Shown: piece by piece, positions 1 through 7,238 of the stretch
Layout of the letters: each line of letters starts with the position of its first letter
Position numbering within the stretch: position 1 is the stretch's first letter
Source of the DNA: JBBROS01 sp043748985
GTDB lineage: Bacteria > Pseudomonadota > Alphaproteobacteria > Acetobacterales > Acetobacteraceae
Direction: 5' to 3'
Length of the DNA stretch: 8,661 nucleotides
Assembly: GCA_043748985.1 (NCBI GenBank)
Contig: JAYVEG010000305.1
Span: forward strand, 1 to 8,661
The notes under the pieces: model-generated
What the model was told of the DNA's origin: nothing
Databases searched by the model: none
The model's input: only the letters and a program-made list of their open reading frames with translations
Program-made: the position numbers and the translations under genes

Positions 1-1934
1 CCCTGGACCAGGGCCTGCATGACGGGGTGCTCGGGCGAGAAGGTCTGAAGCAGGACGCGCCCGGGGGCTTCGGCGCGGCCGGCGCGGCCAGCGACCTGAT
101 GCAGAAGCTGGACAGTGCGCTCGGCGGCGCGCAGGTCGCCGCCGGCCAGGCCGAGGTCCGCGTCGACGACCCCGACCAGGGTCAGATGGGGAAAGTGCCA
201 GCCCTTCGCGACGATCTGGGTGCCGATGATCAGATCCACCTCGCGCGCCTCGATGCGGGCAGCCGCCTCGGCGGCGGCGTGGGGGCCGGGCATGGTGTCG
301 CTGGCCATGACGAGGATGCGCGCGGTGGGGAACGCGGCGGCGGCTTCCTCCGTGATGCGCTCGACGCCGGGGCCGATGGGAACGAGAGAGTTCTCGGCGC
401 CGCAGCTGGGGCAAAGGGGCGGAATCGGCTCGTGATGACCGCAGTGATGGCAGGCGAGCTGCCGCCGGGCGCGGTGCTCCACCAGCCACGCGGTGCAGTT
501 GGGGCACTGCATGCGATGGCCACAGGTGCGGCACAGCGTAAGGGGCGCATAGCCGCGGCGGTTGAGGAACAGCATGGCCTGCTCGGTGCGGGCGATGGTC
601 TCCGAGATGGCCGTTAACAGCGCAGGGCTGAGGAAGTGCCCGCGCTCCGGTGGGGCGTCGCGCAGGTCGATGGCGGCGACGACGGGCAGGCTGGCGCCGC
701 CGTGGCGGGCGGTCAGGGTCAGGCGGCGGTAGCGGCCGGCCTGGACGTTGGCGAGCGTCTCGAGGCTGGGTGTCGCAGAGACGAGGATGGCCGGGGCGTC
801 GCCGAGGCGGGCGCGCACGACCGCCATGTCGCGGGCGTGGTAAACGACGCCGTCCTCCTGCTTGAACGCGGTCTCGTGCTCCTCGTCGACCACGACCAGG
901 CCCAGGTCGGGGAAGGGCAGGAACAGGGCGGAGCGGGCACCGACAACGACCGGCGCGGCGCCCTCGGCCACCGCGCGCCAGGTGATCCGGCGGGTGCGGC
1001 TGGGCAGGTCGCTGTGCCAGATGGCCGGCGCGACGCCGAAGCGACGCTCGAACCGGGACAGCCATTGCGACGAAAGCGCGATCTCCGGCAGCAGCACGAG
1101 CGCCTGGCGGCCTGCGGCCAGGCATTCCGCCACAGCCTCAAGATAAATCTCGGTCTTGCCGGACCCGGTCACGCCGTCGAGCAGCGTGGTGGAGAAGGCC
1201 CGGTCGCGGACGGCCGCACGCAGACCGGCGGCCGCCTCGGCCTGCTCCGCCGACAGGCCCGGGCCCGGATGCTCAGGATCCGGCCAGGCGAACGGTGCGG
1301 CCGTCGGCAGGGCGATCGCCACCAGCGCGCCTGCCGCCGCCATGGCGCGCACGACGCCAGTGCTCACCCCCGCTTCGCGCGCCAGGTCCGTCGTGCTGCG
1401 CGGCCGGCCATCTGCCAGCACGTTCGTGATCCGGGCCCGGGCCGGGGTTTCACGGATGCCAGCCGGAGCGCCGAGCAGCCAACCGGGCGCCGGCATCTCG
1501 GGCGCCAAAGCGTTCACGCGCAGGGCCATCGCCAGCACCTCGCCCGGGAAGGCAAGTGTATAGGACGCGACCCAGTCGATGAAGCGCCGCAGCACCGCGG
1601 GCAATGGCGGTGTTTCCAGTATCGCGGTGATGGGCTTCAACCGGTTGTCGCCCACCACCGGCCCGCCATCGCCCGCGTCCCACACCACGCCCACCTCCTC
1701 ACGGCGGTTCAGCGGCACCAGCACGACCTGGCCCGGCTGCGGGTCCTGCCCCGCCGGCACCGCATAGTCGAACGGGCCGCGGAATGGCCGCGGCAACAGC
1801 ACATGAACGCGCTTCCGGCCCGGCGGCGGCTCCGCTAAACTCGGAAAACCGGCATCCTCCCCCGCCGGGAACCCGGCGTCGCCGGGTGCGCTGCTTTCTC
1901 TCCGACGCGAACACCTGGAACGGAGACCGACCAT
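1..1934 (-). CDS. priA: Primosomal protein N' (PriA helicase), C-terminus cut by window edge
   Basis: PriA is the 3'-5' DNA helicase that recognises stalled or collapsed forks and reloads the replisome. The frame is open from ATG 1934 to base 1, giving 644 codons. Visible parts are: an N-terminal 3'-end-binding domain from about residue 43 (VHVLLPRPFRGPFDY); a Walker A motif GVTGSGKT at residues 254-261; the DEEH box at 350-353; SATP at 386-389; eight zinc-binding cysteines between about 468 and 511 (CRTC, CPNC, CHHC, CPSC); and the motif VI region VAGRAGR at 614-620. About 90-100 C-terminal residues are missing compared with the 732-residue E. coli protein. The start is uncertain. ATG 1934 adds about 40 low-complexity residues (R-, P-, G-rich) before the family homology begins. 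A GTG at 1802 is in frame but would cut just into the conserved N-terminal strand. The gene is divergent from the DUF484-xerC pair, a common alphaproteobacterial arrangement. Confidence 0.96.
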   Translation of the reverse strand, partial: MVGLRSRCSRRRESSAPGDAGFPAGEDAGFPSLAEPPPGRKRVHVLLPRPFRGPFDYAVPAGQDPQPGQVVLVPLNRREEVGVVWDAGDGGPVVGDNRLKPITAILETPPLPAVLRRFIDWVASYTLAFPGEVLAMALRVNALAPEMPAPGWLLGAPAGIRETPARARITNVLADGRPRSTTDLAREAGVSTGVVRAMAAAGALVAIALPTAAPFAWPDPEHPGPGLSAEQAEAAAGLRAAVRDRAFSTTLLDGVTGSGKTEIYLEAVAECLAAGRQALVLLPEIALSSQWLSRFERRFGVAPAIWHSDLPSRTRRITWRAVAEGAAPVVVGARSALFLPFPDLGLVVVDEEHETAFKQEDGVVYHARDMAVVRARLGDAPAILVSATPSLETLANVQAGRYRRLTLTARHGGASLPVVAAIDLRDAPPERGHFLSPALLTAISETIARTEQAMLFLNRRGYAPLTLCRTCGHRMQCPNCTAWLVEHRARRQLACHHCGHHEPIPPLCPSCGAENSLVPIGPGVERITEEAAAAFPTARILVMASDTMPGPHAAAEAAARIEAREVDLIIGTQIVAKGWHFPHLTLVGVVDADLGLAGGDLRAAERTVQLLHQVAGRAGRAEAPGRVLLQTFSPEHPVMQALVQ

Positions 1935-1962
1935 AAGCCTGGATGACCAAGAAGCGGCCGGA

Positions 1963-2589
1963 TTGCAACAGGACGACAGCCCCGAAGTCGTTGCCTGGTT
2001 GCGGGCCCATCCCGGCTTCCTGGCGCATAACCCCGGCCTGTATGACGTGCTGCTGCCACCGCGCCGGGTACACGGCGCAGGCCTGGCCGATCACATGGCC
2101 GCCATGCTGGACCAGGCCCGCCTGCGCGCGGCCGACGCGGAACGCGCCAGCACGCAGGCCGCCGCCGGCCGCAGGGCTGCGGAAAGTTTTGCGCGCCGGG
2201 TTCAGGATGCGGTGGTGGCGCTGATGCGCGCGCCAGACCCGGCATGGCTCGCCACGCACGAATTGGCCGGCCTGTTGCGGGTGGATGCGGCGCGGATCTG
2301 CAGCGAAGCGCAACCGCTGCCGGACGGCGTCGCGCCGGTTCCGCGGGGCACGGTAGCCGCGGTTTTAGGGCAGCGCTCAGCCCTTCACCGCACCGCGCGG
2401 CCCAACGCGCTGCTGCATGGAGAGGCCGTGGCGCTGGCGACGGAGGAAGCGCTCATACGCGTGCCGCTGCGCACCGGGCCGGCGCTCCTCGCCCTGGCAT
2501 GCCGGGACGAGGCCGGGCTGACGGGTGCGGCGACGGACACGCTGGCGTTTCTCGGCCAGACGGTGGCAGCGGCGATGGAACGCCGGTGA
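1963..2589 (+). CDS. DUF484 family protein (xerC-associated, GAF-like)
   Basis: This small cytoplasmic protein of unknown function belongs to the DUF484 family, often encoded directly before xerC (yigA in E. coli). From TTG 1963 it has 208 residues. The N-terminal signature is visible as VVAWLRAHPGFL at residues 9-20, followed by a PPRR..G.GL.DH segment at about 32-44. Then comes an Ala/Arg-rich, probably helical linker (about 45-82) and a GAF-like C-terminal part. The start is a problem: there is no in-frame ATG or GTG. TTG 1963 is the only ordinary initiation codon and has no clear ribosome binding site. A GGAG at 1922-1925 sits 7 bases before an in-frame ATA at 1933, which would add 10 residues. 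The stop TGA overlaps the GTG of xerC, suggesting translational coupling. Family assignment rests on the N-terminal motif, length and position; the molecular role is not known. Confidence 0.85.
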   Translation: MQQDDSPEVVAWLRAHPGFLAHNPGLYDVLLPPRRVHGAGLADHMAAMLDQARLRAADAERASTQAAAGRRAAESFARRVQDAVVALMRAPDPAWLATHELAGLLRVDAARICSEAQPLPDGVAPVPRGTVAAVLGQRSALHRTARPNALLHGEAVALATEEALIRVPLRTGPALLALACRDEAGLTGAATDTLAFLGQTVAAAMERR

Positions 2590-3482
2590 CGAACCTGCCC
2601 GGCACGGAGGCAGTTGCAGCCTTTCTCGACTGGATGGCGAGGGAGCGCCGGGCCTCGCCGAAAACGGTAACGGCCTATGCCGCCGACCTCGCGGAGTTCC
2701 TCGGGTTTCTGACCGGACATCTGGGCCAGGAACCTGATCTGCGTGCCCTGGGCGCGCTGGGCCAGGCCGATCTGCGCGCATGGCTGGCCCATGCGGCGTC
2801 CAACGGCCTGTCGAACGCCAGCCGGGCGCGCCACCTTTCGGCGGTGCGGAGCCTGTTCCGGTTTCTGGCCCGTCATCACGGCGTGACCAACCCGGCGCCA
2901 GGTCTGCTCGGCACACCGCGCGCCCGGCTGCCGATCCCGCGTGCGCTCTCTCCGGACACTGCGATCGCGGTCGCGCGCGAGGCGACCCAGTCCGACGACG
3001 CCGTGTGGCAGGCCCGCGACACGGCGCTGTTCACGCTGCTGTACGGCGCCGGCCTTCGCATCGCCGAGGCGCTGGCGCTGGATCTCCACGATGTCACGAC
3101 GGGGCCGCTGCGGGTCACGGGGAAGGGCGGCAAGCAGCGCCTGGTGCCCGTGCTTCCGGCTGTCCGCACGGCGCTGCAGGATTGGGTCGCGCTCCACCCC
3201 GGCGGCGTTGCGCTGTTCGTGGGTGAGAAGGGGGCCCGGCTCAATCCCGGTGTGGCCCAACGGATCATGCGCGTCTATCGGCAGGGCGCCGGCCTGCCAT
3301 CCCACGCCACCCCCCATGCGCTGCGCCACAGCTTCGCGACCCACCTCCTGGCCGGCGGCGCCGATCTCCGCTCCATCCAGGAACTGCTGGGCCACGCCAG
3401 CCTGAGCACAACCCAGCGCTATACCGATGTCGACGAGGCATCGCTCAGGGCGGTGTGGCAGCGGACTCACCCGCGGGGGTGA
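2586..3482 (+). CDS. xerC: Tyrosine recombinase XerC
   Basis: XerC acts with XerD at the chromosomal dif site to resolve dimeric chromosomes before cell division. The 298-residue product has the usual Xer length and both domains: an N-terminal SAM-like core-binding domain (about 5-100; R.SP.T..AY..DL at 22-35) and a C-terminal catalytic domain. The complete catalytic set is visible: R158 (GAGLRIAEAL), K180 (GKGGKQR), H244 and R247 (HALRHSFATHLL), H270 (LLGHASLSTTQ) and nucleophile Y279 (RYTDV). The start is GTG 2586, which overlaps the TGA of the upstream DUF484 gene (GTGA). It has GGAA five bases upstream, and homology begins right after it, so the longer open frame reaching back to 2244 is not coding. 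XerC rather than XerD is inferred from the DUF484 neighbour. It could be mistaken for a phage integrase, but its size and context are those of the housekeeping enzyme. Confidence 0.95.
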   Translation: MTNLPGTEAVAAFLDWMARERRASPKTVTAYAADLAEFLGFLTGHLGQEPDLRALGALGQADLRAWLAHAASNGLSNASRARHLSAVRSLFRFLARHHGVTNPAPGLLGTPRARLPIPRALSPDTAIAVAREATQSDDAVWQARDTALFTLLYGAGLRIAEALALDLHDVTTGPLRVTGKGGKQRLVPVLPAVRTALQDWVALHPGGVALFVGEKGARLNPGVAQRIMRVYRQGAGLPSHATPHALRHSFATHLLAGGADLRSIQELLGHASLSTTQRYTDVDEASLRAVWQRTHPRG

Positions 3483-3603
3483 ACCTCGTTTGGCCGCACT
3501 GGTATCAATATTGGCATTGCAGGCACGTCGACGTTAACCATCGGAAACGTGCCGCCGATCATCCGGAAGCGCTTGCAAATACCTGCAGCCCTCAACGGCA
3601 GGC

Positions 3604-3621
3604 CGAACCGCAGAAGGTTCG
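3604..3621. repeat. Small inverted repeat (6-bp stem)
   Basis: The arms CGAACC (3604-3609) and GGTTCG (3616-3621) are perfectly complementary around a 6-base loop. It lies in the xerC/phaZ convergent gap, about 120 bases beyond the xerC stop. No T-run follows on either strand, so a terminator role is only a possibility. Confidence 0.3.
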
Positions 3622-3637
3622 CACCGTTTGGCGGCGT

Positions 3638-3661
3638 GGGGTGGACCCGGCGGTCCGCCCC
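3638..3661. terminator. Candidate hairpin terminator between convergent genes
   Basis: A 10-bp stem (3638-3647 with 3652-3661) closes a CGGC tetraloop. On the + strand it has nine Watson-Crick pairs and one G-U pair; on the - strand the same position is a C-A mismatch. It begins 3 bases after the phaZ stop on the - strand. Neither side has a U-tract, so it is not a textbook intrinsic terminator. It may instead protect 3' ends or pause polymerase for both converging transcripts. Confidence 0.4.
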
Positions 3662-3663
3662 CG

Positions 3664-4872
3664 TCAGTGGGTCTCCATGAACGCCTTGATCCGCGGCAGG
3701 ATCTCGCTGCGCCACTTGCGACCGTTGAAGATGCCGTAATGCCCCACGCCGGGCTGCAGGTACTGCTCCCGCCGGTCCGCCGGGATGGCGCTGCACATCG
3801 TCTGCGCGGCGATGGTTTGGCCAGGGGCGGAGATGTCGTCCAGCTCGCCCTCAACCGTCAGCAGTGCGGTACGCTCGATGGCCTTGGTGTTCACCGGCAC
3901 CCCACGGACGGTCATGGTGTTTCGAGCCAGGTCGTGCTTCTGGAAGAAGATCTCGACCGTCTGCAGGTAGTAGCTGGCAGGCACGTCCATGACGGCAAGA
4001 TACTCGTCGTAGAAGCGGCGATGGGCGGCAGCACTATCCTCGTCGCCGCGAACCAGGTGCGCGAACATCTTGCGGTGCGCGACCATGTGACGGTCGGGGT
4101 TCATGGAAATGAAGGCCGCAAGCTGCAGGAAGCCAGGATACACGCGGCGGAACGCGCCGGGATGCCAGGCGGGCACGGTGGTGACGACGTGGCGCTCGAA
4201 CCACTCGATCGAGTTCTTTTCCGCAAGCTTCGTCACCACGGTCGGGGCGGCGCGCGTATCGACAGGGCCGCCCATGAGGGTCATGGAACGGGGCTGCGCC
4301 GGGTCGTTGGCGGCGGCCATCAGCGAGACGGCGGCAACGACAGCGGGTGCAGGCTGGCAGACGGCGACGACATGGGTGTCGGGGCCAAGGTGCTGCAGGA
4401 ACTGGATGATGGTCTCGATGTAGCTGCCAAGATCGAAGTCGCCGTGCAGCAACGGGACCGTGCGGGCGTCTTTCCAGTCGGTGACGAACACCTCGAGCCC
4501 GGTATCGATCATGTCCTGCACAGTGCCGCGCAGCAGCGTGGCATGATGGCCGCTCATGGGTGCCACCAGCAACGCGCGCCGGTTAGCAGAGCCGGACGTC
4601 ACGAACCGAATCAGGCGCACGAACGGCAGGTCCAGCACCACCTCCTCCGTCACCGCATCCTCACCGTTGCGAACGGTCTTGATGTTCCATTCGGGCTTCC
4701 CGCGGGGCCGCAGCACGTCGTCAGCTACATCGGCCCAGGCAACAGCCGCGCGGGCGGGCCAAGTCAGATAGTCGGGACCCACCTGTCCCCGAAGCATAAT
4801 ACTCGCACTGCGCGCCCAAATGCGGGCAGGATACATTGCGGCAGCCGTGGCATCGTACAGAGCATAGAGCAT
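3664..4872 (-). CDS. phaZ: Intracellular polyhydroxyalkanoate depolymerase (PhaZ family)
   Basis: This enzyme hydrolyses stored polyhydroxybutyrate or similar PHA granules in the cytoplasm to (R)-3-hydroxyacids. The 402-residue length and N-terminus (MLYALYDATAAAMYPAR) fit the intracellular PhaZ family, whose members begin with an MLY-type segment. It has an alpha/beta-hydrolase fold. The likely triad is C172 in the box VCQPAPA, an aspartate in VEGELDD at 345-346, and H378 in GVGHYGIFNG; the family uses a cysteine nucleophile in place of the usual serine. No signal peptide is visible, consistent with action on internal granules. ATG 4872 was chosen on homology; in-frame ATGs at 4902 and 4920 would add 10 or 16 residues, and none has a strong ribosome binding site. 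It follows the hydratase gene by 77 bases or less and is probably the last gene of the leftward operon. Confidence 0.92.
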   Translation of the reverse strand: MLYALYDATAAAMYPARIWARSASIMLRGQVGPDYLTWPARAAVAWADVADDVLRPRGKPEWNIKTVRNGEDAVTEEVVLDLPFVRLIRFVTSGSANRRALLVAPMSGHHATLLRGTVQDMIDTGLEVFVTDWKDARTVPLLHGDFDLGSYIETIIQFLQHLGPDTHVVAVCQPAPAVVAAVSLMAAANDPAQPRSMTLMGGPVDTRAAPTVVTKLAEKNSIEWFERHVVTTVPAWHPGAFRRVYPGFLQLAAFISMNPDRHMVAHRKMFAHLVRGDEDSAAAHRRFYDEYLAVMDVPASYYLQTVEIFFQKHDLARNTMTVRGVPVNTKAIERTALLTVEGELDDISAPGQTIAAQTMCSAIPADRREQYLQPGVGHYGIFNGRKWRSEILPRIKAFMETH

Positions 4873-4949
4873 CCCATCAGACTGCCACGTCGGCAACGAC
4901 ATTGCCAGCGTGGGAGCCATGCGGGCCGGGGATAGCGGAGGTGCGCAGG

Positions 4950-5801
4950 TCACAGCGTCACCCGGCCGCGGTCCAGCACCGTCACCTTCCGGGCCGCAAT
5001 GGTGCTCCGGAAGGCGATCGCGGAACCCTCGCGCCACATCTCCGTCCGCAGCATCTCCCCTGGATAGACCGGTGCGGTGAACCGAACCGCCATCCCCCGG
5101 ATCGAGGCCGGATCGTAATCCAGCAACGTGCGTAGGATGGCATGGCACGCAACCCCCATCGTCGCCATGCCGTGCAGGATCGGCCGGTCGAACCCGGCGC
5201 CACGCGCCACCGCGGGGTCTGCGTGCAAGGGGTTGAGATCGCCGCTCAGGCGATAGATCAGCGCCGCCTGTGGCAACGTGGCCAAGTCGCAAACCGCGTC
5301 CGCCGGCCGTAGCGGAACCGCCTCGGTCACCGGCAGCGTGCCCTGAGTCACGCCCGAGCCGCCATCGCCGCGCAGCATCGTCAACCCGCCCACGGTGGCG
5401 ATCGCCGCCCCGTCGGCATCGACGATGCGGCGCTCGGACGCCATCAGCGCGCCCTTCGCAGGCCCCTTGTCGTGGAACGCCGTGACCCGAGTGTGACCGA
5501 CCAAACGCCCCGAGACCGGCAGCGGCGCTTGCAGCACGATCCACTGTTCCGCATGCACGACCCGGCGCCAGTCGATCCCGGTATCCGGCTCCTTCGCCCA
5601 AAAGCCGGGATAGCCCAGAACATTGGCCATGGTCGGCAGCGCAAGCAGCCCGTCCTCATATACATAACGGAGCTGCCGCTCGTCCGTCGGCTCCGCGCCC
5701 AGCCCGATGCCCAGGGCATACAGGATCGTGTCGCGCGCCGTGACATCGTGAACCACGGGCTTGAACGGCCGCGCCAGCAGCGCATGCGGATCGAGCGGCA
5801 T
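4950..5801 (-). CDS. MaoC-type (R)-specific enoyl-CoA hydratase 2, double hotdog
   Basis: Hydratase 2 enzymes reversibly hydrate trans-2-enoyl-CoA to (R)-3-hydroxyacyl-CoA. The 283-residue protein has the two-hotdog layout of the hydratase-2 unit of peroxisomal multifunctional enzyme 2. The N-terminal half carries the substrate-side features (ILYALGIGLGAEP at about 26-38, VHAEQWIVLQAPLP at 82-95, DKGPAKGA at 111-118). The C-terminal half has the hydratase-2 signature YRLSGDLNPLH (183-193), with probable catalytic D188 and H193, then GFDRPILHG (203-211). The ATG at 5801 directly follows the TGA of the amidohydrolase (5804-5802), implying translational coupling. With phaZ downstream, a role in interconverting PHA-derived or beta-oxidation-derived (R)-3-hydroxyacyl-CoA is reasonable. 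A more specialised dehydratase with an unusual acyl-CoA substrate cannot be excluded. Confidence 0.9.
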   Translation of the reverse strand: MPLDPHALLARPFKPVVHDVTARDTILYALGIGLGAEPTDERQLRYVYEDGLLALPTMANVLGYPGFWAKEPDTGIDWRRVVHAEQWIVLQAPLPVSGRLVGHTRVTAFHDKGPAKGALMASERRIVDADGAAIATVGGLTMLRGDGGSGVTQGTLPVTEAVPLRPADAVCDLATLPQAALIYRLSGDLNPLHADPAVARGAGFDRPILHGMATMGVACHAILRTLLDYDPASIRGMAVRFTAPVYPGEMLRTEMWREGSAIAFRSTIAARKVTVLDRGRVTL

Positions 5802-7238
5802 TCAGGCCGCCCCGTCGAACCCGTTGGCCAGGACCCCGCGCGGCTTGATCAGATCGTACGCGGCCACCGGAAGGTAACGACCCGATCCCGGCTCGGCCTG
5901 CACCAGACCGTCCTGCATCGCCACCTGCCCGCGCAGAACGGTCGCAACCGGCCAGCCCGTCACCTCCATTCCCTCATAAGGCGTGTAATCGATCGCCTGC
6001 TGCATCAAGGAGTTGGTGATCGTCATGCGTTTGGCGGGGTCCCACAGCACAATGTCGGCGTCCGCACCCGGCATCAGGCTTCCCTTGCGCGGATGCAAAC
6101 CGAAGATCTCGGCGGGCCGCGTGGAAACAAGGCGCACGAAGTCGCTCGGCGTGATGCGGCCCTTCGTCACACCCTCGTGCCAAACGATCGGCAGGCGGGC
6201 AGCAAGCCCGGGTACGCCGTTCGGGATGTCGCGAAAATTGGCATCGACGCCATTGACCTTCTTGCCGCGGCCGCCTTCGAACGACCAGCCGCTATGGTCG
6301 CTGCTGACCACATCCAGCGTGCGCATGCGGATCGCGTCCCACAGGCCCTCGGTCGCGGCCGCGTCGCGGGGTGCCGGGCTGCACATGAACTTGGCGCCCT
6401 CGAAGCCGGGCTTGTCCATGCTGTCCGCGGACAGGACGAAGTATTGCGGGCAGGTTTCGCCCCAGACCTTCACCCCACGCCGCCGCGCCCGGTCGATCTC
6501 CTCGGCGGCTTCGGGGCAGGAAACGTGGAACACCTGGATGGGCGTATCCACCAGCTCGGCCAGGGCGATGGCGCGGTGCGTCGCCTCGCGTTCCACCACG
6601 GGCGGCCGCGACCAGGCGTGGTATTTCGGCCCCGTCAGCCCAGCGGCCAGCAGCGCCTCCGTGCGCCACGCGATGGCGTCGTAGTTCTCGCAATGCACGG
6701 TCACCAGGCACCCAAGACGCCGGGCCGCCGCCAGCACCATCAGGAACTGCCGGTCGTCCAGGCGCAGCGGATCATACGTGAGGAAAACCTTGAAGCTGCG
6801 AACCCCGCTGGCCACGATCTCCGGCAGCTCCGCCAGAACCGCTTCGGTCGGGTCCGTGATGATCTGGTGAAACGCATGGTCCACCATCGCGCGCCCGGCC
6901 CGGCGCCGATACTCCGCCAAAGACGGCCCGATCGCCCGCCCCTTGAACTGGGTGGAGAAGCTGACGACCGACGTCGTGCCCCCCGCCAGCGCCGCGCGGC
7001 TGCCGCTCTCCCAGCTCTCCTCGTCCGCACCGCCAGCCTCTTGCAACTGCTCGATATGGCAGTGGCTGTCGACGCCGCCCGGCATGACCAGCAGGCCGCC
7101 GGCATCAAGGCTGCGGGCACCCCGCAACCCCGCGCCAATGGCAGCGATGCGGCCATCGCGCACGCCCACATCCGCCCGGAACTGCTCGGCGGCCGTGACG
7201 ACGGTGCCACCCGTGACCACCAGGTCGAACTCTTCCAT
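5802..7238 (-). CDS. Hydantoinase/dihydropyrimidinase-family amidohydrolase
   Basis: This is a metal-dependent cyclic amidohydrolase that opens a ring amide such as a hydantoin, dihydropyrimidine or related compound. The 478-residue length is normal for the family. The full binuclear metal site can be placed: H59 and H61 (DSHCHI), K150 as the carboxylated lysine (SFKVFLTYD), H182 (VHCEN), H238 (FHVSC) and D314 (SSDHS). Y155 matches the conserved substrate-contacting tyrosine of hydantoinases. The C-terminus shows the usual KGSL.PGADADIVLWDP segment that completes the small beta domain. ATG 7238 is preceded by a GGGGG run about 8 bases upstream. It is the first gene of a leftward run and is divergent from an Asp/Glu racemase-superfamily gene, a pairing that suggests catabolism of a hydantoin-like or N-carbamoyl compound. 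The exact substrate is unknown. Allantoinase and dihydroorotase are less likely given the LTYD segment and length. Confidence 0.92.
   Translation of the reverse strand: MEEFDLVVTGGTVVTAAEQFRADVGVRDGRIAAIGAGLRGARSLDAGGLLVMPGGVDSHCHIEQLQEAGGADEESWESGSRAALAGGTTSVVSFSTQFKGRAIGPSLAEYRRRAGRAMVDHAFHQIITDPTEAVLAELPEIVASGVRSFKVFLTYDPLRLDDRQFLMVLAAARRLGCLVTVHCENYDAIAWRTEALLAAGLTGPKYHAWSRPPVVEREATHRAIALAELVDTPIQVFHVSCPEAAEEIDRARRRGVKVWGETCPQYFVLSADSMDKPGFEGAKFMCSPAPRDAAATEGLWDAIRMRTLDVVSSDHSGWSFEGGRGKKVNGVDANFRDIPNGVPGLAARLPIVWHEGVTKGRITPSDFVRLVSTRPAEIFGLHPRKGSLMPGADADIVLWDPAKRMTITNSLMQQAIDYTPYEGMEVTGWPVATVLRGQVAMQDGLVQAEPGSGRYLPVAAYDLIKPRGVLANGFDGAA

Larger units (their letters stand above)
3483..3663. 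other. Convergent intergenic region between xerC and phaZ
   Basis: These 181 bp separate the stop of xerC from the stop of the leftward phaZ. The stretch is visibly less GC-rich around 3500-3545 than its flanks. It holds two hairpins, at 3604-3621 and 3638-3661, and no open frame with coding character. A 94-residue frame crosses it but has no recognisable content and runs over both neighbours. Confidence 0.6.

Noticed and set aside
636..1838. 400-residue rightward open frame antisense to priA
   Set aside because: PriA motifs are continuous on the other strand, and this frame has no domain content.
2244..2585. Upstream extension of the xerC frame
   Set aside because: It overlaps the DUF484 gene, and XerC homology starts right after GTG 2586.
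2385..3470. 361-residue leftward open frame antisense to xerC
   Set aside because: XerC has all catalytic residues in the + frame; the antisense product is low-complexity.
2586..3482. XerC read as a phage or island integrase marking a mobile element
   Set aside because: The 298-residue Xer length, DUF484 partner and priA neighbour indicate the housekeeping recombinase. No tRNA, att repeats or cargo genes are seen.
3455..3739. 94-residue rightward frame across the xerC/phaZ gap
   Set aside because: It overlaps both genes and shows no recognisable sequence features or ribosome binding site.
3628..4935. 435-residue rightward open frame antisense to phaZ
   Set aside because: It is His/Gly/Arg-rich without any family features and mirrors the real phaZ frame.
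4873..5601. Upstream extension of the phaZ frame by about 240 residues
   Set aside because: The extension lies under the hydratase 2 gene in another frame and has no homology. The PhaZ family begins near MLYALYD.
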